From the NCBI GenBank assembly GCA_020086605.1, contig JACBWW010000096.1, forward strand, positions 434,001 to 498,000: 64,000 nt of DNA. The letters are read 5' to 3'. Position numbers and translations under genes: made by a program. Numbering within the stretch: the first letter of the stretch is position 1; the number at the start of each line of letters is the position of its first letter. This DNA comes from Lanius collurio. Its lineage: Eukaryota > Chordata > Aves > Passeriformes > Laniidae. A model generated the notes under the pieces. It did no database searches. It was not told where the DNA came from and saw nothing but the letters and a program-made list of their open reading frames with translations. Shown piece by piece: positions 38,401-52,000 of this stretch.

Positions 38401-41400
38401 GCTCCTTTCTGAAACTGATCCGGAATTTAACACCAGCATTTTTGCCCTCTCTCAGATTCCCCTTGATTTATCTCTCTTTTTTTTTTTTTCTTCATCTTTT
38501 CATTCCATGACTACCTCTCTGAAAAGGGTTTTGATTTAGCTAGTCAAGACTTTCTATTGCAACACTGCCGTGAGTCAATGAGCAAAAAGCCCAGAAATCG
38601 ATGACTAAGGCCACAGAAAGATGAATTCTGGCACAGCAAGCTGGGATGATTGAAAACTTACTGCACCAGATGTTCATTACTGAGTCTGGTCACTTCAGCA
38701 CAAAGTTATTTGGACTTGCCAGGAGCTTAACTCTGGTTTCAGAAACAAAACTCAGATAACCTGTTAATTCAGCTGCAAAGGTGCTAATCACCAGTAAAAT
38801 GGCAGACAATTTAAAGGACTACATTTAACTTCTAGAGAAATAATCAGCCTGCACCCTAAAAGGGATTGAGCTTGGCAACTGTGTGCCTTGGCTTCTTGTG
38901 TGTAGTAAAACCCATGTGTTAAGCTTTGGCAAGCCAAGAAAATCTGCCAGTAGATGACCACATAAAAAAGAGGTACATCTTCCAGTTCTACTTTCTGTGA
39001 ATTTGTCTTATTTTCAAGGAAACAATCACTCATCAGAAAAAAGTTTTTAGCTCATTGTGACTAACTTTTTCCACCCAGAAGATCTTCAAGAAAAAAATCT
39101 CTTGCATTATGGAATAATCAAACCCAGAAAATTATCTCCTCTACCTCAAAAATGTATTGAGAAACATTTCAAGATAGACTTGACATGCCAACTGTCCCAA
39201 TATTATAGCTGCAGCTTAAATAATAATTATTAAAAAAAAGCAAATGTATGATAGCAGCTGACATTGGAGTAACAAAGTCAAGATCACTTTTAAATTCTTA
39301 AGTATTTCATATTACCACAGTTAACTTTTTAGCACTACTTAATCCATGAATTAGGTATAATATTACATGGCTTTATTCTATACTGAGTCACTTTTCCCCC
39401 CAAAGAATGAGAGAACTGCTTACTGTAGGATCCAAGTCTCAATAATTTTTTCTAACTGTCTGCTGAAGCTACAAAGCAGTCTAGAAAAATAAAGCCACCA
39501 TGTATAGAAGAGGAGAAAAGAAAACGAAAATTTGCTGTGGGAGCAATGATGAATAAATAGGAGAAAGAGCATTGTTACAAAGCATAAAAGAAAGAACTCA
39601 GAAAACTAGGAAAGTACATGTCAGAATCTGTACAGAGAAAATGGAATATAGGCACTGGATTAAGAAGCTACACAAGTAAGTATATTTGCAATATATAAAT
39701 TGATAACACTGCATGAAATGTAGTCATTCCATTTGATACACAAAAAGGAAACAGAGAATGTCTAAATGAAGAGCAAGGACATGTCTAATATAATTTACCT
39801 TACAAGGAGTAATAACAATTCACTTCCAAAAGAACCTCCTCCAACCATGTAAACGAAGTATAATAACACAAATTAATTACAAACTGGATCTACATGGAGT
39901 CACCACTTGGGGATTTTGCCTATCTGTCCCATAACCTCAGGAGATCCCTAGGATGAAACAACTTCAGTAAATGCATCTGAGGTATCTAGATCGAGTTCAA
40001 GACAATTTTCCTGAATATATTCACAATTAAATGCTGACACTTTGTTAATAAACCATAACTAATAATATCAAACAGGGCCCTGGTTTTCATTCTGTTTAAT
40101 AGACTTTATTCCAGAGACCACATTCATATCTCAAACCTCATATTACTTCCCTAAAACAGCAGTAAGTAAAATGATGCCACTCACCCAGGTAATTTAGCAG
40201 GGACAAAGAGAGTCAGTAAAGCCACCTGGCACACAGAAGTACCAAAAAAAAAAGCAGGCCAAAAAACACCAACAAGCCCAAGCAGACCTGTATCAGGAAA
40301 CAACCTGACCTTAAATGAGTCTGCTGCACAGAAGGGCAAAGCACAGGTCTCTTACTTTTAAATACTGGATAATGATTTTGATTCTTTTTTTCCTGGAAGT
40401 TCTATGGACCTAAACAGTGACTTGCATAACACAAATATGTCATTGATTTGACTATAAATTAAAGCTCATCTCAGTGACTGGGGTTTAAATTCATACTTAC
40501 TAGACACACTTTAAGTATTTAGAATAAGACAATATCTAACTGCCTTTTAGAAGAGACTATGTGTCATAAATCATGCACCTGGATGACACAAAATTAAGAT
40601 GCTTATACTTTTCTACATTTAGCTCATGGTTGCCAGCCTGCAAAAAAACATACATCCAATGTAAGCAACTGCAAATGTTATGGCAAAGTTTGAAGTATTT
40701 TTAGAGTAAAAAATATTTAACAACTGTTTCAATGCTGAAAATCTAAGAGATATACAATACTGCACATACTGTACCTATAGTATAAAGGGTTAGAAAGATC
40801 AACTTCAAGCAGGATTTTACTAAAGTTTTTGGAATGTGAGAATTTAATCAATCATTAATTTTTCAGAAAAAAAGCAAAACACATTGAGAAAAAAATACAA
40901 TTTACTGAAGTCTAACATTTTTTACTGTGGTTATTATAAAAACAGTTTGAAAAATACTTCTCTAATTCCAACTAGATTTGGTCAATCACTGTCCAAAAGC
41001 AGACAAAGCCACTTCCCACCAGCATTAACAGCTGCTCATTCTCATTGCTCATGATCTTCATCTTTAGGAAAACCAAGTTATGGCTGCTCTTTTGAGAGAC
41101 AGGGAAGAGCACTGAAATCTCAGGTCTCCACATACACATAGGTTGCCTGGAACTGCTGACTGTTCTCTGAAAAGCCTCTATTTCTTGTTGAAGCACCTGG
41201 CACTTTCTAAAAAATTATATTTGTCCCAAAGTTCCCACAAACAATATAAACAAGGAAACTACTAAACTGTTTATCTGATCCATCTTCCTATGTGGCCTCA
41301 CATGTCTTTAACTATACAAAAAGAGAGGAGACTGACAAATTTCTGGAGAGAAACAAATAAAGTTAGTCTTTTCTCATTCCTTGAAGAAGAAATTAATTCA

Positions 41401-41413
41401 TGCTTCCTTTCTT

Positions 41414-41492
41414 AAAAAAAAAAACGCAAAAAAACCCAAACAAACAAAAAACACAACAGAAAAAAACACAAAAAAAACCAAAATCAAAAACA
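41414..41492. repeat. A-rich low-complexity tract (A runs with C)
   Basis: Poly-A of 11 followed by A runs interrupted by C, CC and CCC; no strict period. Confidence 0.9.
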
Positions 41493-43633
41493 ACTAGTGA
41501 CTAAATAATGCATATGAACAAAGGCATGGGAGGCAGTTGAGAATGCACAAAATGGGCTTTACTAGATGCAAGCTAAAACAGAATAGAAAGAGCCTGGGGT
41601 GAGCATTGTGAGAGAGCAGCTCGCTCACAAGTCACCATCACTGAACAGACACCTAACACAGTCCTACCAAAGAGGCAGTTTGGCTTTGTACCTGTCTCCA
41701 CTGCAAAAAAAATGCATGAGCACCATGGAAAAGAGCATCCAGGTAGCCAGACAGGCCCTCTGGCAACTTCATTAATCAGCAGTTCTCATTACATCCTGAT
41801 AAGAAGTACAAACTGGGCTGGAGTTTATCTGCAAGAACAAGCAGCAACTTCAAGGTATTCTGTGGCAGCTTAATTGCTCTGCTGCCTTTCCTGAGCTAAC
41901 CCAGGGACCAAGTCAACATCTGTCTTCTGGAAGATGGGTATCTTCTGAAATGAAAAAAAACCTCAAGGATTTTTACTTATTTATTTCCTTAACATCGAAT
42001 AAGGAATTTTTACATCAACACTTTCAGCCCCCAGTGAATACCACCTCACCATCCTCCCTTCCCTGGCTTCTTTTTATCACCTTACTCCTGCCCTACACTG
42101 CATCTTGCAAGCTGAAGGAAGGATAATATATTTTATTTATATTTTCTGCACCATAAGTAATCAAACAAAAAAAACATAACAAGATGTTCAATTAAGCTGC
42201 AGATCATAGACAAAGTACATCATGGCCCTTAGCAACACCTCCCATTCAGTGCACAGAAAAATGCTGCAGTCATGACAAACCTCGGTGAAGTTTCTCTTAG
42301 TAATTACCCTGCTTAATTCACGCTGTCATTACATGGTAGCTTTGATTTGGAAAAATATTTAGTGACATATATACCAATGTACAAAGCTGCTAGCAACAAA
42401 CATGAACCCTCTCAGCAGAGCTATTATAAACATCAAGCTGTATTTTCCTCTTTCAACCTCAGCTCTGCATGCTTTTTGCCCCTGCCTGGACCACCTGGGA
42501 ACAGGCTGGAGCTCATCCCATGCTGCTGGTCAGAATCAACTTTGGAGGCATTCCCAGTCCCTCAGGTACGTGCAGTTAGCTCATTCCCCATTTTACAGAG
42601 GGTTTAAGTTTCTCCTCCTGCACCTTCTCTGCACTTTGATCCTCAGCTCTGCCACACTCACCCAGTGCCCAGCCCTGCTCCTAACCCAGCTGCTGATGCT
42701 CAAGTCTTGCTTGCTCCCACTCCTAATGCTGCTATTCTGGACATCTTGACTTTCCAGACTCACAGCTGAGGCATTTCCATTTGTGACTGCCACCACTTGA
42801 GCCCTTCAGCTCGACTCAATGGTTCTTCAGTGTGTTCTTACATCAGTCTGCTGCACTCAGCTGCTCTACTCTATCTTTCCCAAGCCTGCACGACTTGCTC
42901 CAAGCCATTTACATCAGGCACATGAAACCCCCAAAAGAGTCAATTTCATATAAATAAGGTTTATACACAAACAGGTCACCTCCATGCAGCTTAAAGTTGC
43001 CACTGTTAAAGGCTGATTTGTCACCTTTCAAAAGAAAGCTACAAAACCACCTGCAAGGTGAGGTGGGTTAGTCCACACTGTGAACTATCAGAGCCACCAC
43101 ATTCTAGCTAGAGCACACACAAAACTCATGGCAATAAACAAGGAAAAAAAAAAATCAAAGAAAACCATGCTAAATGCATAAAGCAGCAATTGACAGGAAT
43201 AAAATCTGATATTAAGCAGATTATGAAAACCCTCTTCTGTATGTGCACATATTAGCAAAAAAGCATTTAAAGAATACATCCAAAGAACAACTTTTATTTA
43301 GGGATACCCAAACAAAATTGGTGTCAAAATTGTCTCTTCTAAAACAGTGTATAAAACAGAGAAGCTTCAAACTGATCTTTGTTACACAGGACTTGCAGAT
43401 ACTACTAAATAAGTAATTTGGTTTGTAATTGCTGAGATCTCAGAAATGCTGCACAAGTACCACTTGCAAATATAAACAAAACTTCTCAAGTCTGAAGTCT
43501 TAGACTCCCCATTCTATTATTTCACTTTGAAGTACAATGCAAGCATTCTAAAGGATTTGTTTGCCCTCGGAACAAAAGCGGGGGGGAAAAAAGTCTTTGT
43601 TTTAAATGCACAATGCATATTTGTTTGGAAGAG

Positions 43634-43728
43634 TAAAAAAAAAAACCTCCAACCAACCAACACACAAAACAGCCTCCCCCCTCCAAAAAAAAAACCACCA
43701 CAGAAAACCCCAAAATAACAACAGAAAA
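43634..43728. repeat. A/C low-complexity tract
   Basis: A runs of about 10 alternate with CCTCC, (AACC)n-like and CCCCCCTCC stretches. Apart from one or two bases G is almost absent, so the tract is strongly strand-asymmetric. Confidence 0.88.
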
Positions 43729-43969
43729 CTAGCTCTAAGAGGAAAAAAAATCAAGTAACAGGTTATCATACCATCACTTCTTCAGTTTATTTTACATTTA
43801 GTCAGAATAAAACAAGGCACAGTCATAGTATTCAAAAGCCTATTAAATTCAAATTTCATCTCAAACTGGGGCAAATAATGAAGTATTAAAGTTACCTGCA
43901 GATGAGAAAATCCTTTATCAATGTATATTTGAAATACACCTTTCAAATCATTAGACATGGTCCTGACTG

Positions 43970-44190
43970 CTCAAATTATTGAGGTACTTCAGGAATCGAG
44001 CAGTTTGGCTGCACCTTGATTTTGCAGCTGCAGGAGAGTCAGCATGAATGCAATGCCTCTGGTTTTTGAGAGGAAGTGCTTTGCCAACTTTTGTGTCAGC
44101 TGAATTTTATATCTGCTCATCAAAATGTTTAGCAAGATGCTCTCGTTGTCATCAGTCATTCTCATATTCAGGCATTTTATGGTTCAATTA
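43970..44190. promoter_or_regulatory. Candidate conserved non-coding element
   Basis: Mixed-complexity block with TTGATTTTGCAG, GCAGCTGCAG (an E-box palindrome near 44025), ATGAATGCAATG and TTCAATTAAT. Function is inferred. Confidence 0.22.
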
Positions 44191-45373
44191 ATACACCAAG
44201 ACAAACCTAAATGTCTGGGGGAAGAGGGAGAAGAGCAACAGTAGGGTGGAAGGAGGGACCTGCTCTGGTTTATAGAACCAAAGATCTAAGCAGTTTTAAA
44301 TCTAATACAAATCAATGAAGTGCTCACATCAAGCTTTATGCAAACCAGAAAGAAATAGCAACCTGGCTACATAAATGGGAGTTCAGTATTTATTTTTTTT
44401 TTTTTTAATAGTGCAATAAAATGTCTCCAAAATTTACAAAATCCATTACTGCTGTAATTAGTAACATAAGCCTACCCACAGAAAGATATGACAACTGATT
44501 TTAGTATGTAAGGAAGGCTGATGTAATTAATCAACATGTCAGAAGATATTCCAGTAGAAACTTTTTAAGGCAGTTATTATTTTAAAATGCAACTCAGCTT
44601 ATGTACAAAACACTACATTTGGATGACACATTGTATCCATCCATTTTTAGTACTTAAAATGAAAATGGCATTGGTATTTTGCAACTGGTTTGTTCCTAAT
44701 ACTGTTTATGAACATATCTAAGTTAAAATTTTGCTGTATTTTTCTTAGCTTCTCGTTATTAAATGCAATTCACATTATTTCTATAGAGCATATAAGATTA
44801 ATATAGGCTATTCTACATCCAAGAAATGCAAGTCACCAATCTATCTGGATCTATTCTTATACTATCAGAAGCTTCTCCAACAGCTAATTAAAGCTAACAT
44901 AAAAATTCAAGGCTTTTTGAAGTCCTGCTTTTATGGTACTAATTACTCATGGAATAAGGAATTTTTTGTTCCTTATTAATTTTCTTATTCCAGGACTACC
45001 ATATTCAAAGCTATGCTTCTAAATAGAACCCAGCCTAGTATATAAATCCATGGTCTTACTATTTCCTTTTGTAAATTTGCTTTAAGTTTGTTCCTAAGAT
45101 ACCTGCAACTGTGAATAGCTCCCAACAACAGAAGTGATGCAGAGAGCAGGCAAATCACACTTCAGTTAGTTCATTTGGTAGATTTAGAAACCCAGGCAGA
45201 TGGAAATAACACAAAACACCTTTAAAGTCTACAAACTAGAGTCACATTTGAAGCAATTTTGGCTCCATCAATAGTCTATACATTGTAGCTACTAATTAAG
45301 ATACCACTGAATGAAAATAATGAAAATAACAATGAAAAATGCTGACTTTTTTCCAACAGGATGAATTACTAAC

Positions 45374-45452
45374 CTTCAAAAACAAGATTTCCATTCAGAT
45401 CCATGAGGCTTATCACTGGCTTGTCTGTCAACTGAAGTAAGCAGCCTAAGAT
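45374..45452 (-). other. Possible internal exon (unproven)
   Basis: Read on the minus strand, an open frame of protein-like composition ends in GAAG followed by the donor GTTAGT at 45373-45368. Residues near the donor read TDKPVISLMDLNGNLVFE. The frame stays open upstream through at least 45498, and possible acceptors are CTATCAG (exon end 45452), CTTCAG (45431) or AGCAG (45498). None has a good pyrimidine tract, which is the main weakness. I do not recognise the protein. An open frame of this length is not rare by chance in six frames, so this is a lead only. Confidence 0.18.
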
Positions 45453-45498
45453 CTGATAGCTAGTTTTATAAAAACCGTTTTCAAATGAGAGGAAAACA

Positions 45499-47147
45499 CT
45501 GCTATTATTTTTTTTTTGCAAGACATCTGCACTTTAAGGCTGTTTCACTAGTTCTTGAAACGTTAATCAGCTACTTAAGAATATAAAACCAGACAAAATA
45601 TCTCCATTACCTTTCTTCCACTTGTTGTAAAGATTTTTCCTAAACATTGAAAGAAAAAGTGCAACTGTGTAACAGCTGACTAAGACACGGCTGTGACCAA
45701 AAAAAAAATGGTAGAGTCCAAATAATAAAGTCGTAACAAAACTGCCTTCTGGCCTCCTGAATTTATCCCATTCACATTTTTAAATATAAATTTTCTGCCT
45801 TGAGGCTTTGAATTCACAATTATTGAGTCTTCTGTGCTCCTTGCTCTACTTGTGAATCCTTCTACACACATGCTGTACATCACATGGGACTACTCCACAT
45901 TTTTTATAGAAATTTTTAAGTTTTCTAGGTTTAAAAATGCTCCTCAAAATTCTCATTTCATAGAAGGATGCTATTTCCATGATCCATGTATAACACTGTA
46001 AAGGCATAACTGAATAAATCCTTTTTTAGTTTTTAGCCTGATAACATATCAGCATTTAGACCAACTGGGCATTTGACAATTTAAGTACCCATATTGATAA
46101 TACACTTCCAGACAAAAAGAACTACTAAATTAACATGACAAGTTTTAAATCTCATAAATTAAGTATTTTAATTACCATTGCAATAAATGGCAATTTATGT
46201 GAAGTCAGAACTGAGATTTTTTTAATGAGTTTGAAGCATTTTAGTACATTTTTGTATCTGTTTTTAAACAGATGTGTTTCTATTAATTTTTATTTCTGAT
46301 TGATATAAAGGACATTTCCAATGAAAACAACTTCTGCCACTGGAGTTGCTGGTCGTGTTGTACAATGCATTACTATAATGCCAGGACTACAACAAAAGCC
46401 TTTACTTCCAGTTTTTCCCAACATCTGCTCAGTGGTTGATGAGAAGTAAATCCAGCATAAGCAAGCCTCTTCACTTCAAGGTGTCCCCCCCCAAAAAAAT
46501 TCCAGTTATATCAACCATAAACAATGCAAATCATAACTAAGAAATATAAGTTGAGTATTAGCCAACAAACTTGTTTTTCCTAACTTTTGCAGAAGAAATA
46601 CAACACCAAAGCATAACGTTGAACATTAATAAAATTCAAAATACAACACATTTATTCATAAGTGTTGCAGCCACAAGCCCAAAACAGTTGTCTAGACCTG
46701 TGAAATAATTTTCTGAATTAGTTAGTATGATTTTGAATTTTAGTCTTTCATGGAACACCTGTTCCTACACAAAACAAATCATTTTCACATCTATAATTCT
46801 GAAAATTTGCAAGCCAACCCTACATATATAGCTTAAACAGCAGAACGACAACAGTCAGACAATTCCATGAAAATGATTATCCAAACCAAGCTTCTCCTCA
46901 GAACTTTCAAATATTTTTGCACATTTTAATATTATGGTAATATGGCATGTTATTATATAGCACATGCCAATGAGGATTAAAACACCATCACAGGTGTTAT
47001 TATAAATTATTCATTTTTGCTTGTGTGCTCATTTAGAAAAAAAAAACAAACCAAAAAAATAATCAATATCTTTCCTACTCACCCACCACGAACTACAGAA
47101 AAGCAATAGGCATAGTTGACAAGCAGGAATTGCGTTAAACTTCAGTT
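45499..47147. other. Non-coding stretch, no gene seen
   Basis: AT-rich unique DNA without nameable repeats or frames. Confidence 0.55.
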
Positions 47148-47175
47148 ACTCACCTAGGAAAAAGAAGAGAAAGGG
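47148..47175 (-). promoter_or_regulatory. Candidate recursive (ratchet) splice site
   Basis: On the minus strand, 47175 down to 47157 is 19 consecutive pyrimidines, followed by TAG (47156-47154) and immediately by GTGAGT (47153-47148), a near-consensus 5' splice site. A strong 3' splice site abutting a strong 5' splice site is the signature of recursive splicing in long introns. A branch-point-like TTAAC lies about 60 nt upstream in the minus sense. All three frames downstream of the junction meet stops within a few codons, so this is not the start of a coding exon. Use in vivo is inference. Confidence 0.45.
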
Positions 47176-48778
47176 ATAAGCACATTTTGTGTGCAAAGGA
47201 AGACAGCCCTGTTAATTTGTAATGCACCTCAGCTTCCATATTCAGGAGATTTTTGAAATAAAGTACCTTTAAATTTAAGTTACAAGGATGGAGATAGAAA
47301 TTTTTCATAGCAAAGTGGATCACAAACCAAAAGTTGGGTAGAAGTTGCATTTGTGTACAACCCGAGAAGCTCGTTCAGCTGGAGGACTGACACAATTCTG
47401 TTCTGCTACTGCAAGAGGAGTCCCAAAATCTTCGAAAACCAAAATTGATAAAGACTTTGTGTTCAGAATACACTGCCTAAAGCAACATTTTAACAGAACA
47501 TAGCCACAAAACTCATTAAACTATTGTGACTACCATAATTGCTTTCAAGGTTTTCAGTGAAGCCAATGGAAGATCCAAAGTTTTGCCTGATAAAATTAGA
47601 CAACTTTGCTGAACTGGCACATTCATATATTTTTTTGCAGTCTCTCTGTAACAGAACAGTGAACACACTGTGCTTTAGGTAATGCCAAATGAGTATTAAT
47701 CATGATATGTTCTTCTAGAGTTTTCATTAATTTAGCATTTATTAATGAGAAGCATGAATAGAAAGCAATTGTGAATATCAGAATAAAAGTTTTCTTCATC
47801 AGTATATACACATAAGCTATATGTGTTAAACAAGTCTGGAAACTCGAATGTTTGCAATTGATAGAAAAACAGTAAAACCTTTACCAAGAACACCAACATC
47901 TTCCTATAGTATGTTACAAAAAGTTGCATTAGCTTCAGGAAAGGCTGTGCCTTTAAATTTGGGAGATTTTCCAATGAATTAAATTTCAAAGGATGCAATA
48001 AAATGGAAGTTGCTAGAAACTGAGCATATCTGAAAACCTAACTACTCCACATTAGTAGAATGGGTATCCCATTAACCATAAGGAATCTAAAATACAGAAA
48101 TGTCCCTCACAAAGGCCCAAAGCAGCCCAGCTGCCCACTCAGGTGACACTAGTGACACACTTCCACACTTCAGTGCACAGAGAGCCACTCACACGTCTCA
48201 CAAATCTCACTTCAGCACCCAGACTGCTGAACTGACACTGAGGTGCCAAGCCAGACAGAGCAAGTAGGATTACTTGGTGCTTTGCATAATCCACAAGAAT
48301 TTCCAGTGGTGTGGAGAAGACTTAAAACTGCTCCTGTTATACCCCTGCCATTCTTCCCTGCACAAACACAGTTCCCTTACAGGAGTTCAGCAAAAGCTTT
48401 CAAATACTACAAACAGAAGGGTAGACTGGCTTACTGTGGATAACCTAACAAAATTTTACATCACAGCAGCTCTTAGCTGCCATCGTAGGCTCTTATACAC
48501 ATCCAAGGTTTAGAAAAGGCAGCTTTCATTTTATGTTTCTCCAGAGCATAACTGCTGAGTGGAATAGTGTAGTAAAGATACAAAAAAAGGACATAGCAGT
48601 TTTCAAAACAGAAATTTTAAATACTCCTGTAGGGCAACAGCCAACTTTTAACAAGGATCATGATGATGCCTCTCAAGTTCTAAAACCTAAGGACATAAGT
48701 CTAGAGCGAGATCAGGTCCACACCATTCCACCGTTTAAGAAGAGACTGCAGACCAAATGCATGGCTGAAGTCCAAGAG
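47176..48778. other. Non-coding stretch, no gene seen
   Basis: AT-rich DNA with a slightly GC-richer patch near 48100-48400. A 109-codon plus-strand frame starting near 48533 runs into the following CR1 and has no recognised domain. Confidence 0.55.
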
Positions 48779-49022
48779 AGAATCATGGAAACTTTGTGGC
48801 AGGAGAAAAAGCTCCAAGACCATCAAGTCGAGCCTTCAACTGAACACCACCACGGCCACTAGACCATACAGTGAAGTGCTTCATCCACTCATTTTTGAAC
48901 ACTTCCAGGGAAGGTGACTCCACCACTTCCCCTGGCCATCTGTTCCAATGCTCAACCACTCTTGCAGTGTAACAATTTTTCCAAATATCCAACCTGAAAT
49001 TCACACAGTACAACTTAAAGCA
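48779..49022 (-). mobile_element. CR1 LINE 3' fragment
   Basis: AGAATCATGGAAACTTTGTG, then AAGACCATCAAGTCGAGCCT, then a match to CTTCCAGGGAAGGTGACTCC, ACCACTTCCCCTGGCCATCT and GTTCCAATGCTCAACCACTC. This is the reverse complement of a CR1 tail of a different subfamily from the one at 6043. It is 5' truncated. Confidence 0.9.
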
Positions 49023-52000
49023 ATTACTAAGCAAATTTAAAAAATGCAGGGAAGAAAGTCCTGACTATCTCACTTTAACAGGTAATCCAGCTGAGCACAA
49101 AACTTGGCCCTGTTCATGCGGAGAGGATTAATTTCTGCCAATGGCTCTAGAACTTCCAAATGTATCAGGCATCTAAACTGGCATGCATAAATCAACTATT
49201 TATTCCTTGTAACTTGTTTAATATCATGTGTAAAAAGTACTTCAAGTGTCCAGTGTAATTGCAGAATCCTCCAGTTTATATTCCAAAGTAGCAATATTTG
49301 TAATCTAACATAACAAGGATAATGTTTACCTAACTTCAAAAAATCAAAACCTCATGGCAGCTATAGAAAACACCAGTGAGACAAAGCTTTTTCCTAAACA
49401 AGCAACTGTAAATCAATGCAAATAGCGTTTAAAATATTTATTTACCGTTACCACACAGTTTAATGTTATATAACAAATTTCTACTATGAAACTAAACCAT
49501 GAAGTGTCTATGTTTGCATCCAGTTTCCACAAGGGCAGAGAACAAAGCAATTCACCAGCAAATAAAGGGTTTGTAAGGTTCTAATAGATGCTATATTGCT
49601 TTTGTTGCTGCAGTGTTAAGAGGAGATAGTTTTTTATTGTTTTAAAAAAGATCACTATTTTAAAGTGAACTGCTATACAGAAGTATAATTTAGACACAAA
49701 AAGCTCTCTAAATTCTTTCATGAAGTCCTTCAAATTACATCAGTGCTGCAGTGAAAAAATCTTTTAAGCAACTGCATTTTCCAACGTTATGCTTTTGTGA
49801 TTTCCCTGTGTCAGACTATTAATGTGACAGCAAATTGTAGTCATTAGTCAAAAACAGTGAATAAAATGGTTTACATGCTTAAAGTGACCTTGAGACTGTC
49901 TTGTACAATACTGATAGCCAAAACAATTGCTGTTTCATGATTGCTCTTGACTAAATCAAATCATACTTCAAGTTAAAAACTGAACTGCACATCATGGATT
50001 TTTTTTTTTTATTCTATACTCACTTGTTACTTTCCAATGTATGTGGGACTATGTAGGAAATGTCAACTTAAATGTAGCCAGACAGAAATAGTCAGAAAAC
50101 TTACAGATCATTGAGAAAATTTGCCATGCCACTGGTAGATAGGCACAGTAATTGTATTGCTACAGTATGGGATAATTACACAAATATAGTAACAAATAAA
50201 GATCTGTCCACACAATTATGAAATGGAATACAGTATAAAAGCCTTGTAAATCCAAAAGGACTTACCCGAAATGAAATTCCAGAGATCTGCTGAACTTCAA
50301 TCATCCAAAATTTTTATTCATTGTGTGGCTTAGTGTTACGGGGGGAAAAGTAGACAAAAAATGACACAAATCACTAATTTTACTTCTTTCCTTCTTTAGC
50401 AAGTAGAAAAACAGCCAAATTATTAAAAATAATTTTGATAATACACAATTGTGTCTGTGTTACTTTTCAGAGAGGAGAGGTGCATTTCATGACTTGTCTG
50501 AAAACTTTTTTTTTTTTTGACTAGCCAGCAATTCTCAGTGTGTGCCTGTAAGTAAATTCTAAAATAAGCTTGTCTAATTTCACTGAACGAAGATGCAGAT
50601 AATGCTCAATAGCCTGCTCTGCTTGGGAATACATACATAGAAAGCAAATAGTTCCATTCACAATTATAGTGGCATTCCACTGGACTTGTACAGTTAATCT
50701 TCTTGCCATCGTGATCACCTCCACTCCCAGGGATCTACAATTAGCTTCCAAATGAAAGCATACTTGAAACAGTTTTAGCCAAATACATTTATTGCCTCAA
50801 AACGAAAATCACTTAACCGGTTAGTATTAGTAATCATTGAGCATTTTGAAGAAATGGCAAAGAAATGTATATTTAATTCCAATGACACAGTTTCTTTGAA
50901 TTTCACATGACTACTTTTATCCAAAAGTTAATGTACACAGTGTTAACAACACTTCAAGTTTTCATCTCTGAAAAAAAAAAAAGAAAAAAAATCATCTTTA
51001 ACTGTAGGATTTTGGAGTATTTTCTTTCTAAACATCTTCTACCTACACTGTCTTCCTCAAAGTCCAGGGCACATAAGACAAGGAATCACATGATGAGTAA
51101 AAACAGAGCATGTCAGAGCAAGGCAGACAGCATTCCCTCTCTGCTGTAACTTAGTTCACAACTAGAGACTTTTTGGGGCACTTTTTTTAAAGACTGCAAT
51201 GTGAAGTTAAACTTGACATAGAGGCAGTTAAAGAAGCCATTAAAGCACTGGGGTACCTTCTGTAAACATCTGCTCAGTGCAAAAGACAGCAAAGTTACCT
51301 ACTCAACAGATGATGCCATCGATGCAGAAGGTTAAAGACAAAATACTCTGTTATGCAGGCTTCAACTGTAGAAAATCTAAAATTTAGGCTCAGAAAAAGC
51401 CAGAATTCAGCTGTCTATATATGAAAAATGATGTGACAGTTGCAGATTAATGGCAGAGGTTAATTCCTGAAAACTTTCTAGTCAATTAGATATTTAAGAA
51501 ATCATTTAACTAATTGAAGTAAGTTCTTTATAAGACTGCAAAAAATTGTTAAGAGGTACATTTCTTTTCTAATTATCTTTGTACAGACTCTTGAAACTTC
51601 CAGTGCAATTAAGCTTAATTAAAACTTAAATGATTTAAAGACAAATGAACATCATTTTGGTTGTCCAAGATAACATATATCCTTCACAAAAGGCTGAGCA
51701 GCGACATTCTTCACACAACTTCCACACACCAATGCTCTTCCAAAATGGATAGTCATCTCTTGGCATGTCATCTTGGGTCAAGCATAATTTAACTGTTGAT
51801 TTCATCTGCTTGTAATACTAATTTTTGCAGCAACAAGTGGCAAGGATGGGATTTTTCTTGTTAACTACTAAGTATTTTCTATCAAAAATTAAACCTGGCA
51901 TTTTGAGTAAACAATAGAAATCTGCCATTAGAGATGCAGTACCTCTTTCTCTCACAAAAGAAACCTGGTAAACCACCAGTATAGATACAGGATGGAACTA

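Larger units (their letters stand above)
35425..45373. other. Long non-coding stretch, no gene or transposon seen
   Basis: AT-rich unique DNA. A/C-strand tracts lie at 41414-41492 and 43634-43728. A motif-rich block at 43970-44190 is listed separately. No frame has domain similarity. Confidence 0.55.

Noticed and set aside
48533..48862. A 109-codon plus-strand frame
   Set aside because: It runs from unique DNA into the antisense of a CR1 tail; composition and context do not suggest a gene.
50521..50751. A 76-codon minus-strand frame with varied composition
   Set aside because: No recognised domain and no splice sites at its edges; length is within chance for six frames.
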